The position numbers were made by a program, and so were the translations under genes. A DNA stretch of 64,000 nucleotides, from contig BGKB01000026.1 in the NCBI GenBank assembly GCA_003116975.1, positions 1-64,000 of the forward strand, given 5' to 3'. Below, in pieces: positions 18,309 to 29,400 of the stretch. Below the pieces are notes generated by a model. The model was not told the DNA's origin and ran no database searches. It was given only the letters and a program-made list of their open reading frames with translations. Within the stretch, counting starts at the first letter, position 1. Each line of letters starts with the position of its first letter. This DNA comes from Aurantiochytrium sp. KH105. Its lineage: Eukaryota; Sar; Bigyra; Thraustochytrida; Thraustochytriidae.

Positions 18309-21300
18309 ATGGGCATCGTGCACGGACGCGCGCAGGTGGCGCGAGACTTCGCCGACCTGCAGGCCGTGAGCGAGGCGGGCGTGCAGCTGCTGTGGGTCGC
18401 CTTCAACGAGCTCGCAGATGGGTACGCCTTGGACGCAGAGCTCTGGGCGGCAATCTTGTGGGACGCACGCACGGCGCTTCCCATCAAAGCCGAGTCCATT
18501 CCAAAAGAAAAGTTCGAGCAGTGGTGCGGAGACTGTTTTCGGGTCATCGACACCGACGAAAATGGCCTCATTGACGCGCTCGAGGTCCTTGCCATCATCT
18601 GCGTGCTTTCCACCGCAGCCCCAGCCGCCAAGCTTGCATTTCTTTTCACGCTCTACGACTTTGACGCGCGAGGCGCCCTCGCTCTCGACGAGCTTGCCTT
18701 GCTCGTGCGAACGACGAGTGCTGGCTTAGTCAAAGTCTGTGCGCCAGGCGCTGTGCGCAAGGCACCAGAGTCCACAATCGAGCGCATCGCGCAAAATGCC
18801 TTTAGCTTCGAGCACGTCAGCGCCTCCGCGCGACTCCCCCGCCAATCTTTTGAACACTACTTTCTCACATCCTGTGTCGAGGCCGAAGCTTGGCTAGCAT
18901 TTTTCGAGGCCACCCCAACTTGCAGGCCCGAGCAACAGCAGGCATTGAAAAAGGTGGATCGCGACGAACCCGCGACAAGCCTTGCAGCAGCGATTGATGC
19001 CCAGCATGTCGAGCCTGCAAAGGTCTCTTCCAAGAAACGATCACGTCGCCGGCCTCGCCACTGGGAAAATAGCACAATTGACCTTGAGCCCTCCAATGCC
19101 AGTGAAATGGTGCACGACGATAGCCTAGCCGTCCCTGTGAACCTTGCACTCGACCGTGTTCTTGGCTTCAATCGAGGCGTCGGCGTTGCTCTCGTCTCAC
19201 CGACACCACCAAAAATCTCAAGCTCGGACAGCACCAGCAGCAACAGCAGCACCAGCAGCAAGCATGCCACCAGTGACATTGACGAGGTCAGCAGCAATGC
19301 CGAGCGCGCCGTCTTTGCTACAGGCTCCACAGTTGTGCTGTCCTCTCTCCATGGAACAGACAATGAAAAGCTTACACAAGCTTTTTATCGGGGCCACACA
19401 AGCAATGTTTCTGCGTTGGCCACCGATGGCGTCTTTGTCGCCTCCGCTTCTTCGAACGAGGTCCATGTTTGGCACGCGGCTAGCGGGCAGCTTACACGAA
19501 ATCTCACAATTGCTGGCCTTATGCGCGCTCCATCCCACGTTGCGTTTGGCCCGCATAATATATTGGTCGTCTGTGGACGTGGCATCGAACCCGGCTCAGG
19601 CTACGTCGCAGCTGTCTTTGACCATGGGAAAGCATCTCACCACGTATTTGCTGATCGTATTGTAGGCGTCTCTTCCGCAAGCGGCGTCGCAGTAGCGTCG
19701 GCATACCTCTTTGCCGTCATCTCGCGCGACGCAAACACTCCGTTTGTCTACGAGCGCGCGGAAAATGTCCCGTGGAGACGCCGTAGTGCAATGTTGAGCG
19801 GAAGCTTTGGTGAATCGCTTTCGCGGCGTCATGGTGGTCTCACTAGCATCACCTGCCTTGTTCCTGATTACTTGGGTGCGGACGAAAACACACACGGTCT
19901 TTCATGCTTTTACACAGGAAGTGCAACCGGCGACCTTGTGGAATGGGTCGGCCGCGCTGTAAGCAATCACCTCCCCGCTGCGCATGACGGACAGGTTACG
20001 GCTCTTACTTGTGCGGGTGAGCACCGTCGCGTTGTTTCATGTGGAAGTGACGGGGCGCTCAAAGTTTGGTCGCACGAATTTTCGTCCCCTGTCCATGTCT
20101 TACAACTCGGACGCACAGTCACTGGTCTTTGTTTTTCCTTTCAATCTTCGATGCTTGTCGCCGAAATGCGATGCGCAGTGGAGGACAGCGCCAAAGCAAA
20201 GGGGACAGCCGGCGCGAAAATCACGCGTCGTACAGATGAGGACACCGACTTGGTCATGGTCGATCTTCACATTGACTCGCCCAAGCCGGAACCTCACACA
20301 TTCACGCTCATGCCCTCCCTTCGAAAAGCTCACTTCCAGAGTTTACGCTCAAGCGGAGAGCTCGTCAACATGCGCCCTCAAGGCTTGTACAAAGGCGGAC
20401 CGCGCACCGCGGGTGTTCAAATCCCGCTCAAACCTCAGCTTCAAGATGGCCCGTCAGGTGAGCCGCCCGCTTTTACTATAACAAAGTGCGGGAAACTTTT
20501 GGCGTTTGCCCAACAAGGCGATGTCCTTCTGTACGCAATGCGCGCCGCGAAGCGAGATGCTGCTGTCGTCGCCCGTCTTCAGGACTTCAAGAATGATACT
20601 CCCACTGCTCTCTGCTTTTCTCCAGACACCCAGACACTCATTGCCGTTCTACCAGGCGACGCTTCAATTTTTGTGTACGATGTTGGGGAACTTCGAATCC
20701 AACTTGAACGTGCCAACCTCAATAATAAGAGCCTCGATCTCTCGGACTTGATCATTTGTCGTGGCAAAATTTCCATTGAGGATCCGCTCGCCGCTGCCGT
20801 GACCGGCGCAGCAGCCGACAAAGACGCCAGCGCGAAGATAAATATCGACTTCTCTGACGACGCACGTTTTGCGCGAATCGAATTCGTATCTGCCAAAGTC
20901 ATCGTTTTTGTGGACATTCGCGCCGCGACGACTGTGGCCGATATTGCAACACTCAAAGATCTGGCCTGGGATTCCTTCACATGCACATTTGCCTGGGGAG
21001 CACATGGAGCGTGGGCTGATATTGACGGTAAGCACGACCTTTGCGCAACCTGCGTGCTTGCCCCATCGCACGAGCCCAAAACAAAACTCTTGTGTGCCGG
21101 GACTAATGCCGGCACCCTTGAGGTCCGCAGATGGCCCTGTACGTCGCGGAAAAAGGCAAAGAAAATGACAAACGCCACCTCGGCCTACTCAAAGGCTGTG
21201 TCGCAGGTCCTAATGCTCGGCACTGCAGAAGCGGCCGAAGGGGGGCAAACATCTCTTGCCTCCTTCGAGGCGGATCTCGGCTCCTACTTTGTGTGGCGCA

Positions 21301-24300
21301 TCGAGCCGCAAGCATCCGCATCCAATGCCACGCCTGGTATAAGTCACAAGAACCACGAGACTGCAGACGTCGATGGCGACCCAAACGAAGTTCTGGAGAC
21401 AAAGGGTGAAACTGCTGCCGGAGAGGAGAAAGAGGAGAAAGAGCTCGAAGTTCACCAAGACCCTTTTGCACAGGATCCGATTGCATATTTGTGGCGAGAC
21501 CTCATTGAGTCGGGCGAGATTGCTCCGCCCACAAAGAACGGCAAGGCAAAGCCAAAGAAGAAGGCCAAAACCAAAGCTCGACAGCTCGCCAACAAAGACG
21601 CACCGCTGTGGTTCACTGAGCTCGAGGAACAACCTCCACTCGCAGGCCCAGACTATGCTCGCGAGGCTCCCTCTTCGCTCACCCTGGAGACCGTGCACGG
21701 CGTTGGACACGTGCTGCGGTCCATATTGTACGCAAGCAATGAGCGTACGGGACGATTCGACCTCGTCTACCCCGCGGGCGAGCTCGTGATCATTGTCGAT
21801 CCTGAACAGGGCACTCAAAAACACGTGAGTGTCGGGAGCCGCATTACCTGCGTTTCGTCACGCTGTGTGCACAACCTTGTGGCTGTAGGTTGCGAGAATG
21901 GCCAGGTTGCGCTTGTCAACATCAAAGAACCGAATGTGATCGCACAACTTCCTGACTGCGGCGCAGATGGTGGGCCCGTGTGGGCAGTGGCGCTCGCTTC
22001 GTCTGGTAGACATTTGGCGGTCTGTGCTGGCAAAAGCCGCCGTGAGCTACAATTGTGGCCTGTCTCCGGCTGTGTGCACGGCCCAGTCGCCCGCCAGCTT
22101 TTACCGCCGTTTGCAACTGCAGTCATTGGTCTCGAATTTCGCTCTTGTCCCCCAAAAGAAGAAAAGCAGCAGCACCAAAAGCAAAAGCAGCAGCAGCAAC
22201 AACAACAACAAGAACAACAACAACAGCACGAAGCTATTATTGCCTTCGGAGAAGAGTTTGCATGCATTCTCTCTCACGTAAACCAGGATTATCTGCGCGT
22301 GTCCGGTCTCTATCAAGTCCCCGGAACCGCTATACTCTCAGTACAAGTGCTCAGCACTGGATTGACGATCTTAGGAGATGCTGCAGGTCATTTGCACATT
22401 TGTGATGCTCAGACTCTCTCGCCACGCGGCGTTCTAGAAAGAGCTCACGCCCGCAGTATCACAGCCGTGCAAGAGATTGCTCAGACAAAGGATTTGGTAA
22501 GCGCCGGCGCTGACGGCTTCGTCAAGGTATGGCAAATTCCCGCAGACGTGGAAGCGGCAAGCATATCATCTCTTGATCCCAAGCTCATGATCGACACCAG
22601 CACGCTTACAAACTGCCTCAAAGCGACGCCAAGCATCTATGGTTTGTCAACGTCCCCATACGGCATGGCAAATAAGCACAATCGTGCGGTGGTCGCGCTC
22701 TCTCTAGGGCAAATTCTGCAAATTGATCTCGAGACTGGTCTAGGGATTGGAGAAGGAGTCCTCACACAGGGCTTTGGCGCAGCAGCAGGATCAGGATGTG
22801 CAGGCTGTCATCCGTTCAAGTCAGACGTCGTGTGCGCCGCGGGTGCCGACAGGTGGCTGACGCTGCACCGTTCGGGCGCACAGACATTGCGCGTTCCACT
22901 CGATGGGGCGGCACGAAGCCTTACCTGGAGCCCGGACGGTTGCCATGTCGCCGTGGGAATGACAGGAAGCTTTGTGGCAGTCTACAGCGTTGATGAAGGA
23001 AATGTAACCAGGATATTTGAGCAGGGCGACCCCGGCGCTGGAGGTGGTGCAAAGGGTAAAAAGATTGGCGTAGCCCAGGTGCGCTACAGCCAAGATGGCC
23101 GACTTTTGGGTTATATCAGCGGAAACAAGATCTATATCGCGCTGGTAGACGAAAAATCGAACACCTACGAGACCTTTGCCGAGCTCGAGGACGGCGACTC
23201 GCTCCTCGTCGCCATGGAATTTACGCAAAATTCCAAGTTCGTACGGGCCGTGGACACAAATGGCAAGCTCGTGGAAATGGATGTGCGTGCACAGGCTCCC
23301 ATGCGCGAAAAAGCCAAACGCAAGGCTCAGTGGATTGATCGTGCCGTTCCAGCTGGGGCCGATATTCGCTCGTTATGGATCGCAGATGAGACGACGCAGA
23401 TCGTGGCCATGCGATCCTTCCACGACGATGCCGAGACAATGCTTGTTCTTGGGTCTGCGCCTCACGTAGTTCGGGCCTCGCATCTTCCCCTGCCGGGAAC
23501 TAAGGACCCGCTCGCAGGTTACTCGGGATTTCCCGCCGGCCCGCCCGGATCTGTTATTTGCAGCATTGTCGTGAGTCCTAGAGCGAAGCGTGTCGTCACG
23601 ACTGACGACATCACCGGGACCCTACGCGTGTGGCGACTTGATCCTCCACGGCCCGCCGCCGCCGCGGAGCTTGAGAGTGGAACGTCGCTTCAAACGTTTT
23701 CACTTGGGGGCAAGAATTGCGAGGGAGAGAAGGGGAAGGGAGACGAGCAAGACGAAGAGGCACACAGCGAAACCGAGAACGATGAGATCGACACAGCAAA
23801 TCTTGACGACCTTATTGCTGCGCAATTTTCCGTGGCTCAGGATTGGATCGACCACGAGGACGCGGACACCGAGTCCCGAACGACGAGAGACATGGCACGT
23901 GACCACATGAACCTTTCTCAAGATGCTTTGCGCGAAGCTTCAAAGACAACACGACCCATTCCTCTGCACGAACGGGGCCAAATAACTGGAGCACCCCAAA
24001 TCAAAATGGAACTCGAGCACGTGTTTGGACGTGTGAGCGCAGGCAGCGGGCCTTTCTTAACGCGCGAAGGTGCACTCGTCTCGACGGCGGGACGATTTGG
24101 ACTTGAAAGCTCCCTCTTGGGTGAACGATTGCAAACCCATCTCTATGTGGCTCCGGCAAGTGAGACCTTTTCGATTTGTGAGACCACAGCACTTGCCGTC
24201 TGCCCGCGCGTCGGTCTTGCAGCCACAGCCGCTTGTGTGAACAATGACACAAGTGCTCTGGTTCGCGTGTGGCACACGGGTTCATGCTCTTCGGTCGCCG

Positions 24301-26078
24301 TTCACAACTTTGAGACCGGTGTACGCGTGGTGAGCCTCGCGTTTTCTGAAGACGCACAACGTCTAGCTGGAGTCATTCTCTCATCAACGGGAAGCGCAGA
24401 ACTTTTCGTTCTATGCGCTCCGGCTTGCGAGGATGGACAAGGTGTGTGGCTCGAGGTGTCAAAGTCTGGCTTTCTGGAAATGGCAGCTCCCTTGCACGTG
24501 AGACCGCAACCGGGAGTTTGGTGCGCCTTTGTTGGTAGATATTCTGTAGTTGTTGGAGGCAGCGAATTCCTCTGCATCGCGCGAGACGTGCGAAAGCGTC
24601 AAGCAGGGGGATTGGTGTGCTACGGCACTCCCAAGCCCTCTGAGGGAGCGGTCCAGAGCGATCACTCTCGTGTCGTCTTCACATGCGGGGCTGGCCTCGC
24701 TGAACCGCAAATCGGTATCGTAGGCGACAACTGTGGTTCCCTGCTCGTCTATGAAAATGGGCGGCGCTCTCGCACGATTCGGCATGCGTGCGAGGAGAAT
24801 GCCTACATCCGTGCGGCGGCAAGCTGTCCAGAGACGTCTTGTTTCGTCACGGGAGATAGTCGCGGAATACTTCGTGTGCTGTCGTCAAGTTTGGAAGCCT
24901 TGCATACATTGAACCACACCATTGATCTCACGGCCTGCGATGTCCAATTCGAGGATCGTTCGCGCATCACAAGTGTCGACGTTGATCGTCACTGCTCGCG
25001 CATCGTTGTTGGCATGGCTTCTGGAGAAATAGTACTTGCTTCACCCCACACGGGCGGCGCAAGTCTCGTCGAAGCGCCTCAATGCCCGGGGGAATCCTTT
25101 GGAGCGACTGCGGGTGTACAAGCGTGGGCAATGACAGTCAATCCATCGAACCCCGATCACGTGTGCGTAACCTCCGACGATGGCTTTGTGCGCGTGTGGG
25201 ATCTAGCAACCAAAGAGCTGGTGGCATGCGAAGAGATCGACCAGGATGGGCCCCCGGCAGCGATCCGGGCTGCTGCCTGGTCGCCTGACGGACTTCTCAT
25301 TGCTATTGGATACGGTCGTGAATCCGAGGTCGCCAACAAAGCCAAGGCCGGAGCCTTTGCTGTTCTGAATGCCACAACGCTAGACGTTGCCTACCACGGA
25401 CGAGACTCGAAGGAATGGATCACGGACGCGAAATTCTCGCCCACCGGGACACACCTCGCGCTGGCATCTATGGATGGTCATGTTTACGTGTATGATGCAC
25501 GGAACGGTTTCAAGCTACACTATGTGAGCGAGAATCTCAAGACTGGAGTTCTTGCAATCGACTATGCAGGTTCCTCGCTCTTTCTGCGGGCCACGACCCA
25601 AGATGTGCGGCATGTGGTCTTGAACGCCACAAGCGGTGAGCCCGTAGAGGATGAGGAAAAGACCAAAGACCAAAATTGGACTACATCTGAGTGCATGACC
25701 TCGTGGGGATTTGGGGGGTTTGCCGGTGCGGAGATTCCTGGAGGGAGCGTTTTGCCGCTTTGCACCGCTCGCGAAAAGACGCTCAACGTGGCATTAGCTG
25801 GCGGTTCACATGGTACCGTGCAGCTCGCCAACTTTCCGTATCTGACGACTGCTCGCAATGGCGAGGCGGAGCGCTTCAAGTCAATGGCGGCGCATTCGGG
25901 TGCAGTTTCGCGCATCTTGACAGTTCCTTCCGCAGCAAGTGATCTTGCGGCATCGGACAGCGCCGCAGAGCCTTCACAAAAGAACAAGTTACCCACGGCC
26001 GGAGTCGCCAAGATTCTGACTCTTGGTTCACGCGACTGCGTCTTGCTCGAGTGGAAGCTTGTTGTAAATTCCTCGTAG
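18309..26078 (+). CDS. Giant EF-hand and WD40-repeat protein, EML/ciliary-type
   Basis: A 2,589-residue protein in one exon. The open frame begins at a TTG further upstream; the first ATG (MGIVHGRAQ) is at 18309. Two EF-hand loops fit the 12-residue rule: D81-x-D-x-N-G-x-I-x-x-x-E92 (DTDENGLIDALE) and D117-x-D-x-R-G-x-L-x-x-x-E128 (DFDARGALALDE). The rest is several tandem propellers of WD40 units, for example LTQAFYRGHTSNVSALATDG, AHDGQVTALTCAGEHRRVVS and VYPAGELVIIVDPEQGTQK, a layout like EML proteins (QxFxxGH with TG.ADG) and ciliary WD40 proteins. A Gln-rich insert (about residue 1283-1310, CAG/CAA codons) breaks one propeller. A calcium-regulated microtubule or axoneme scaffold is likely but inferred. 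A classical HELP motif was not found by eye. Confidence 0.85.
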   Translation: MGIVHGRAQVARDFADLQAVSEAGVQLLWVAFNELADGYALDAELWAAILWDARTALPIKAESIPKEKFEQWCGDCFRVIDTDENGLIDALEVLAIICVLSTAAPAAKLAFLFTLYDFDARGALALDELALLVRTTSAGLVKVCAPGAVRKAPESTIERIAQNAFSFEHVSASARLPRQSFEHYFLTSCVEAEAWLAFFEATPTCRPEQQQALKKVDRDEPATSLAAAIDAQHVEPAKVSSKKRSRRRPRHWENSTIDLEPSNASEMVHDDSLAVPVNLALDRVLGFNRGVGVALVSPTPPKISSSDSTSSNSSTSSKHATSDIDEVSSNAERAVFATGSTVVLSSLHGTDNEKLTQAFYRGHTSNVSALATDGVFVASASSNEVHVWHAASGQLTRNLTIAGLMRAPSHVAFGPHNILVVCGRGIEPGSGYVAAVFDHGKASHHVFADRIVGVSSASGVAVASAYLFAVISRDANTPFVYERAENVPWRRRSAMLSGSFGESLSRRHGGLTSITCLVPDYLGADENTHGLSCFYTGSATGDLVEWVGRAVSNHLPAAHDGQVTALTCAGEHRRVVSCGSDGALKVWSHEFSSPVHVLQLGRTVTGLCFSFQSSMLVAEMRCAVEDSAKAKGTAGAKITRRTDEDTDLVMVDLHIDSPKPEPHTFTLMPSLRKAHFQSLRSSGELVNMRPQGLYKGGPRTAGVQIPLKPQLQDGPSGEPPAFTITKCGKLLAFAQQGDVLLYAMRAAKRDAAVVARLQDFKNDTPTALCFSPDTQTLIAVLPGDASIFVYDVGELRIQLERANLNNKSLDLSDLIICRGKISIEDPLAAAVTGAAADKDASAKINIDFSDDARFARIEFVSAKVIVFVDIRAATTVADIATLKDLAWDSFTCTFAWGAHGAWADIDGKHDLCATCVLAPSHEPKTKLLCAGTNAGTLEVRRWPCTSRKKAKKMTNATSAYSKAVSQVLMLGTAEAAEGGQTSLASFEADLGSYFVWRIEPQASASNATPGISHKNHETADVDGDPNEVLETKGETAAGEEKEEKELEVHQDPFAQDPIAYLWRDLIESGEIAPPTKNGKAKPKKKAKTKARQLANKDAPLWFTELEEQPPLAGPDYAREAPSSLTLETVHGVGHVLRSILYASNERTGRFDLVYPAGELVIIVDPEQGTQKHVSVGSRITCVSSRCVHNLVAVGCENGQVALVNIKEPNVIAQLPDCGADGGPVWAVALASSGRHLAVCAGKSRRELQLWPVSGCVHGPVARQLLPPFATAVIGLEFRSCPPKEEKQQHQKQKQQQQQQQQEQQQQHEAIIAFGEEFACILSHVNQDYLRVSGLYQVPGTAILSVQVLSTGLTILGDAAGHLHICDAQTLSPRGVLERAHARSITAVQEIAQTKDLVSAGADGFVKVWQIPADVEAASISSLDPKLMIDTSTLTNCLKATPSIYGLSTSPYGMANKHNRAVVALSLGQILQIDLETGLGIGEGVLTQGFGAAAGSGCAGCHPFKSDVVCAAGADRWLTLHRSGAQTLRVPLDGAARSLTWSPDGCHVAVGMTGSFVAVYSVDEGNVTRIFEQGDPGAGGGAKGKKIGVAQVRYSQDGRLLGYISGNKIYIALVDEKSNTYETFAELEDGDSLLVAMEFTQNSKFVRAVDTNGKLVEMDVRAQAPMREKAKRKAQWIDRAVPAGADIRSLWIADETTQIVAMRSFHDDAETMLVLGSAPHVVRASHLPLPGTKDPLAGYSGFPAGPPGSVICSIVVSPRAKRVVTTDDITGTLRVWRLDPPRPAAAAELESGTSLQTFSLGGKNCEGEKGKGDEQDEEAHSETENDEIDTANLDDLIAAQFSVAQDWIDHEDADTESRTTRDMARDHMNLSQDALREASKTTRPIPLHERGQITGAPQIKMELEHVFGRVSAGSGPFLTREGALVSTAGRFGLESSLLGERLQTHLYVAPASETFSICETTALAVCPRVGLAATAACVNNDTSALVRVWHTGSCSSVAVHNFETGVRVVSLAFSEDAQRLAGVILSSTGSAELFVLCAPACEDGQGVWLEVSKSGFLEMAAPLHVRPQPGVWCAFVGRYSVVVGGSEFLCIARDVRKRQAGGLVCYGTPKPSEGAVQSDHSRVVFTCGAGLAEPQIGIVGDNCGSLLVYENGRRSRTIRHACEENAYIRAAASCPETSCFVTGDSRGILRVLSSSLEALHTLNHTIDLTACDVQFEDRSRITSVDVDRHCSRIVVGMASGEIVLASPHTGGASLVEAPQCPGESFGATAGVQAWAMTVNPSNPDHVCVTSDDGFVRVWDLATKELVACEEIDQDGPPAAIRAAAWSPDGLLIAIGYGRESEVANKAKAGAFAVLNATTLDVAYHGRDSKEWITDAKFSPTGTHLALASMDGHVYVYDARNGFKLHYVSENLKTGVLAIDYAGSSLFLRATTQDVRHVVLNATSGEPVEDEEKTKDQNWTTSECMTSWGFGGFAGAEIPGGSVLPLCTAREKTLNVALAGGSHGTVQLANFPYLTTARNGEAERFKSMAAHSGAVSRILTVPSAASDLAASDSAAEPSQKNKLPTAGVAKILTLGSRDCVLLEWKLVVNSS

Positions 26079-26083
26079 GCCTA
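26076..26083. promoter_or_regulatory. TAGGCCTA palindrome overlapping the WD40 stop codon
   Basis: The first three bases are the TAG stop of the WD40 gene. A second copy lies 201 bp downstream in the same convergent spacer. Confidence 0.35.
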
Positions 26084-26415
26084 ACCAGTGAGACCAAAAG
26101 AAAATTGATACATCAAAATGGGAAGAAGTGGTGAAGGAGGAAAAACTGGAAGAGCCAAATCGAGGGCCCCGGCATCACGCCACGTGTGGGGAATGAACGG
26201 TGACAAAGCTTCACGGAATGGACTTCGTCTGGCCCGAGCCAGCATATCCCTCCCTGCACCATGGAACCGAATCGGCTAGGCCTAGATCTGAACGAAGTAA
26301 ACGTGGGACATCGGGAACAAGGAATAAATAATAAAGAAAGGAAGAAGATGAAGCGTCGTGCCTTCTTACACTATGACATAAAACATGTTCGCCGAGTGGT
26401 CCGACGACCAGTCGT
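26079..26415. other. Convergent spacer
   Basis: A 337-bp spacer between the stop codons of the WD40 gene and the Pol III subunit gene. It has two TAGGCCTA palindromes (26076 and 26277) and A-rich candidate polyadenylation stretches (AATAAATAATAAAG near 26325) but no gene. Confidence 0.5.
26277..26284. promoter_or_regulatory. TAGGCCTA palindrome
   Basis: A second copy in the convergent spacer between the WD40 and Pol III subunit genes. Confidence 0.35.
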
Positions 26416-29400
26416 CTAAAAGTCTAGCAGCGAACGCTCACGGATCCTCAGGGGCTTGGGAGCAGGTGCCGCCGAGCCCTCCCATTGGCCAAGAAGCTTG
26501 AACATGCCGGTGCCAAGAGGAATCGGCGTTCCCATGATGATACACTCGGAGACGCCGTTGATTTCATCCCTCCGAGAGTGCGCAGCGGCGTCGAACAAAT
26601 GATCAGCAGTCTTTTCAAAAGATGCGAGCATAAGCACAGACTCCTTCATTTTGGCAATGCCAAAGCGCGTGATGCCAAGGATGGACCCGCGATACGACAT
26701 GACGTCTGCGAGAAGCATGAGATGGCGCTTGTCGATGGAAAGGCCGTACTGGCCGAAAATGTACGCCACCTCCTTTTGCACGAGCTCGCGGGCGGCTTCA
26801 ATACCAAGGACTTCCTCCATCTCCATGACATGGTTGGTGATGGTCCGCGTGCCATCGACACCAGGCGTGGCAAGAACGTCTTGGAGGCCGAGACCCTCAA
26901 CAAGCAATTCGTAACGATTGTTGTCGTCGCCCTCATGATTGACGACGGCGCGGTGCACAGAGGGAATTCCATTCACAATCACCGTGCGAAGCGCGCGCTT
27001 CATCGCTTGCATGTTGAACACAAGCGGAAGGTCTTCCCGCACAGAGGCATCGATTGCATCATGGCCACTTGGATCGGCGGTGGTTGCCGAGGTACGACCC
27101 GCGGCGATACGATGCTTGCTGTCGACAACAACGCGAATGTAGTCCGAGCCCACGTGCACCTGGGTCTGCAGAGACTTATTGCCATCGCGAAGTCGGATCG
27201 CCTTGCACTCATTGATGGCCCGCTTGACAGATTCTGCGCTGACATCAAGATGCAGACGGTTGATGGCTTCGGAGGCAAGCTTAATCTTGATGGCACACTC
27301 TTCGGCACTGTACTGCTCCTCAATGTAAGCCGCAATATCTCCTAGCCGCGTTGACTCGATACGGCCTTGGACGACGCGCGCGACGCGTTCGTCGTTGTCC
27401 CTGGCGAGCTTTACGGTGATGATAGGGGTGCTGATATTTTTGGAAGCGTTGATAATCTCCTTGATGCGGGGCACACCGAGCGTAACGTTCATGCTCGCAA
27501 CACCAGCAAAGTGAAAAGTCTTGAGGGTCATTTGCGTGCCGGGTTCGCCGAGCGACTGCGCGCCAATGGCACCGACCGCCTCGCCGGGCTCGGTCATGGC
27601 CTTCATGAAACGCCGTACGGCAGAGCGCATAATGGCGTGGACCTGTGTCTCGGTCGTGCGGCAGAGCTTGTTGAGGCAGACGAGCATCTCGTCGCGCGTG
27701 GGCGCGGCGCTACGCAGCGTTTCCATGGAACGTGCGCCGCTGGTCTTTGAGACATGCGCGTGCACATCTTCATCGCGACTGAGAGGGAAAACGAATCCAA
27801 AGTCGGCAAGGCAGGCGTCGTCGAGACCGAGACTCGCGCAGATTTTTCCAAGCTTGGTGGCAATAGCCTCAATGGCGTCGTGCATCTCGCGGACAAAAAA
27901 TGTGACGCCAGAGTTCGATTCACTAAACTGACTCGCGGCGCCGGCATCCCGCTCCGCACCCGTGGTGCGGAGCACCTGTCGCCAATCCTTGTACATGCGG
28001 TCACGCACGTCGCGTAGACCCTGGGGAGTCAGAGCGCTTTCGTTCCGGCAGGGCTGTGTGGGCTTGATGTGCTGCTCGAGGCGGCGCCAGTTGACAGGTC
28101 GGTCGCCCTTTTCCATGCAGACGGGATTAAGGCCATCGTCACCATAATTGAACTGCACGATGCCATTGACGGCGTTGCGGACGCTGCCATCGTAAGCGAC
28201 GCTGAGATCCTCGAGAGCCTTCATGAGACGGCGAGCCATGTAACCCGTTTCGGCCGTCTTGACGGCCGTATCGACGAGACCCTCGCGACCACCCATGGTG
28301 TGAAAGAAGAATTCGGGAGCGGAAAGTCCACTAAAGAAGGAATTCTTCACGAAGCCACGCGCGTTGGCGCCCTTGGCATTCTCGTGAAAATGAGGCAGCG
28401 TGCGGCGCACAAAACCGTACGGCATGCGCTTACCGCCGACGATCTGCTGACCGACGCAGACCATCATCTGACAAATATTCAAAGCTGAACCCTTTGAACC
28501 TGAAGTAGCCATAATGTATGGCTTGTTGTGTTTGGGAAGCGTTTGCATGCACACTTTACCAGCGTTGTCACGGACACGCGACAAGACGCCAGAAACCTCT
28601 GATTCGAGGGACTCTTCCATGTTACAGCCGGGCTTGGTCTGCAGGGTGCGATTGTCGAATTGCTCAATGAATTCGCGGCACTTGGACTCGCCTGCCTCGA
28701 TCTCCACGACCTTGGCCTTGAGCAACTCCCGATCTGGAGTGACATCCTCGAGGCCAATCGTGAAGCCATAGTGGGTAAGCCAGCGCGTGCACACCTTTGT
28801 CATGCGATTCATGACGTGAGCCGCATGGATGGGAGCATGGTCTCGAACGAGCACGTAGATGATGCCGGACTTGCTACCTCCCAACACGCCCTTGCCGATG
28901 CACCCACAAATGAGCTCAGAGTTGCGAAAGATGACGTAACCCTCGTTGGGGCACATGCAGGGGCCATCCTCGTCGTTGCCTTCATAACTGCGCTCCTGGG
29001 TCTCGAGATTGACCAGGACCTCGGTCTCCCCAGGCTCCGTGGAGCGGAATCGCGGGCGCAAGAGTACCGACCAGACCTGCTTGCCGGTCCAGAGCGGGAC
29101 AGGCTTAAGAATAGAAGGCATGGGGATGTCAACGTGCTCGATGCCGTTGCCGATCGTGGTAATCACCTGAAGAAATTGCTCACGCGTGAGAAAGACATTT
29201 CGGCGCGTCATGAGGAAAGCAGAGGTGATGAAATCCTGCGTGGCCGTAATGAGCGGCTCACCGTTACGAGGGGTAATGAGGTTCTCATGAACACCCATGA
29301 GCATGGTCGCCTCGGTGCGCGCCTCGTCCGTTTGCGGCACGTGCAAATTCATCTCGTCACCATCAAAGTCAGCGTTATAAGGTGCGCAGACACACTCATT

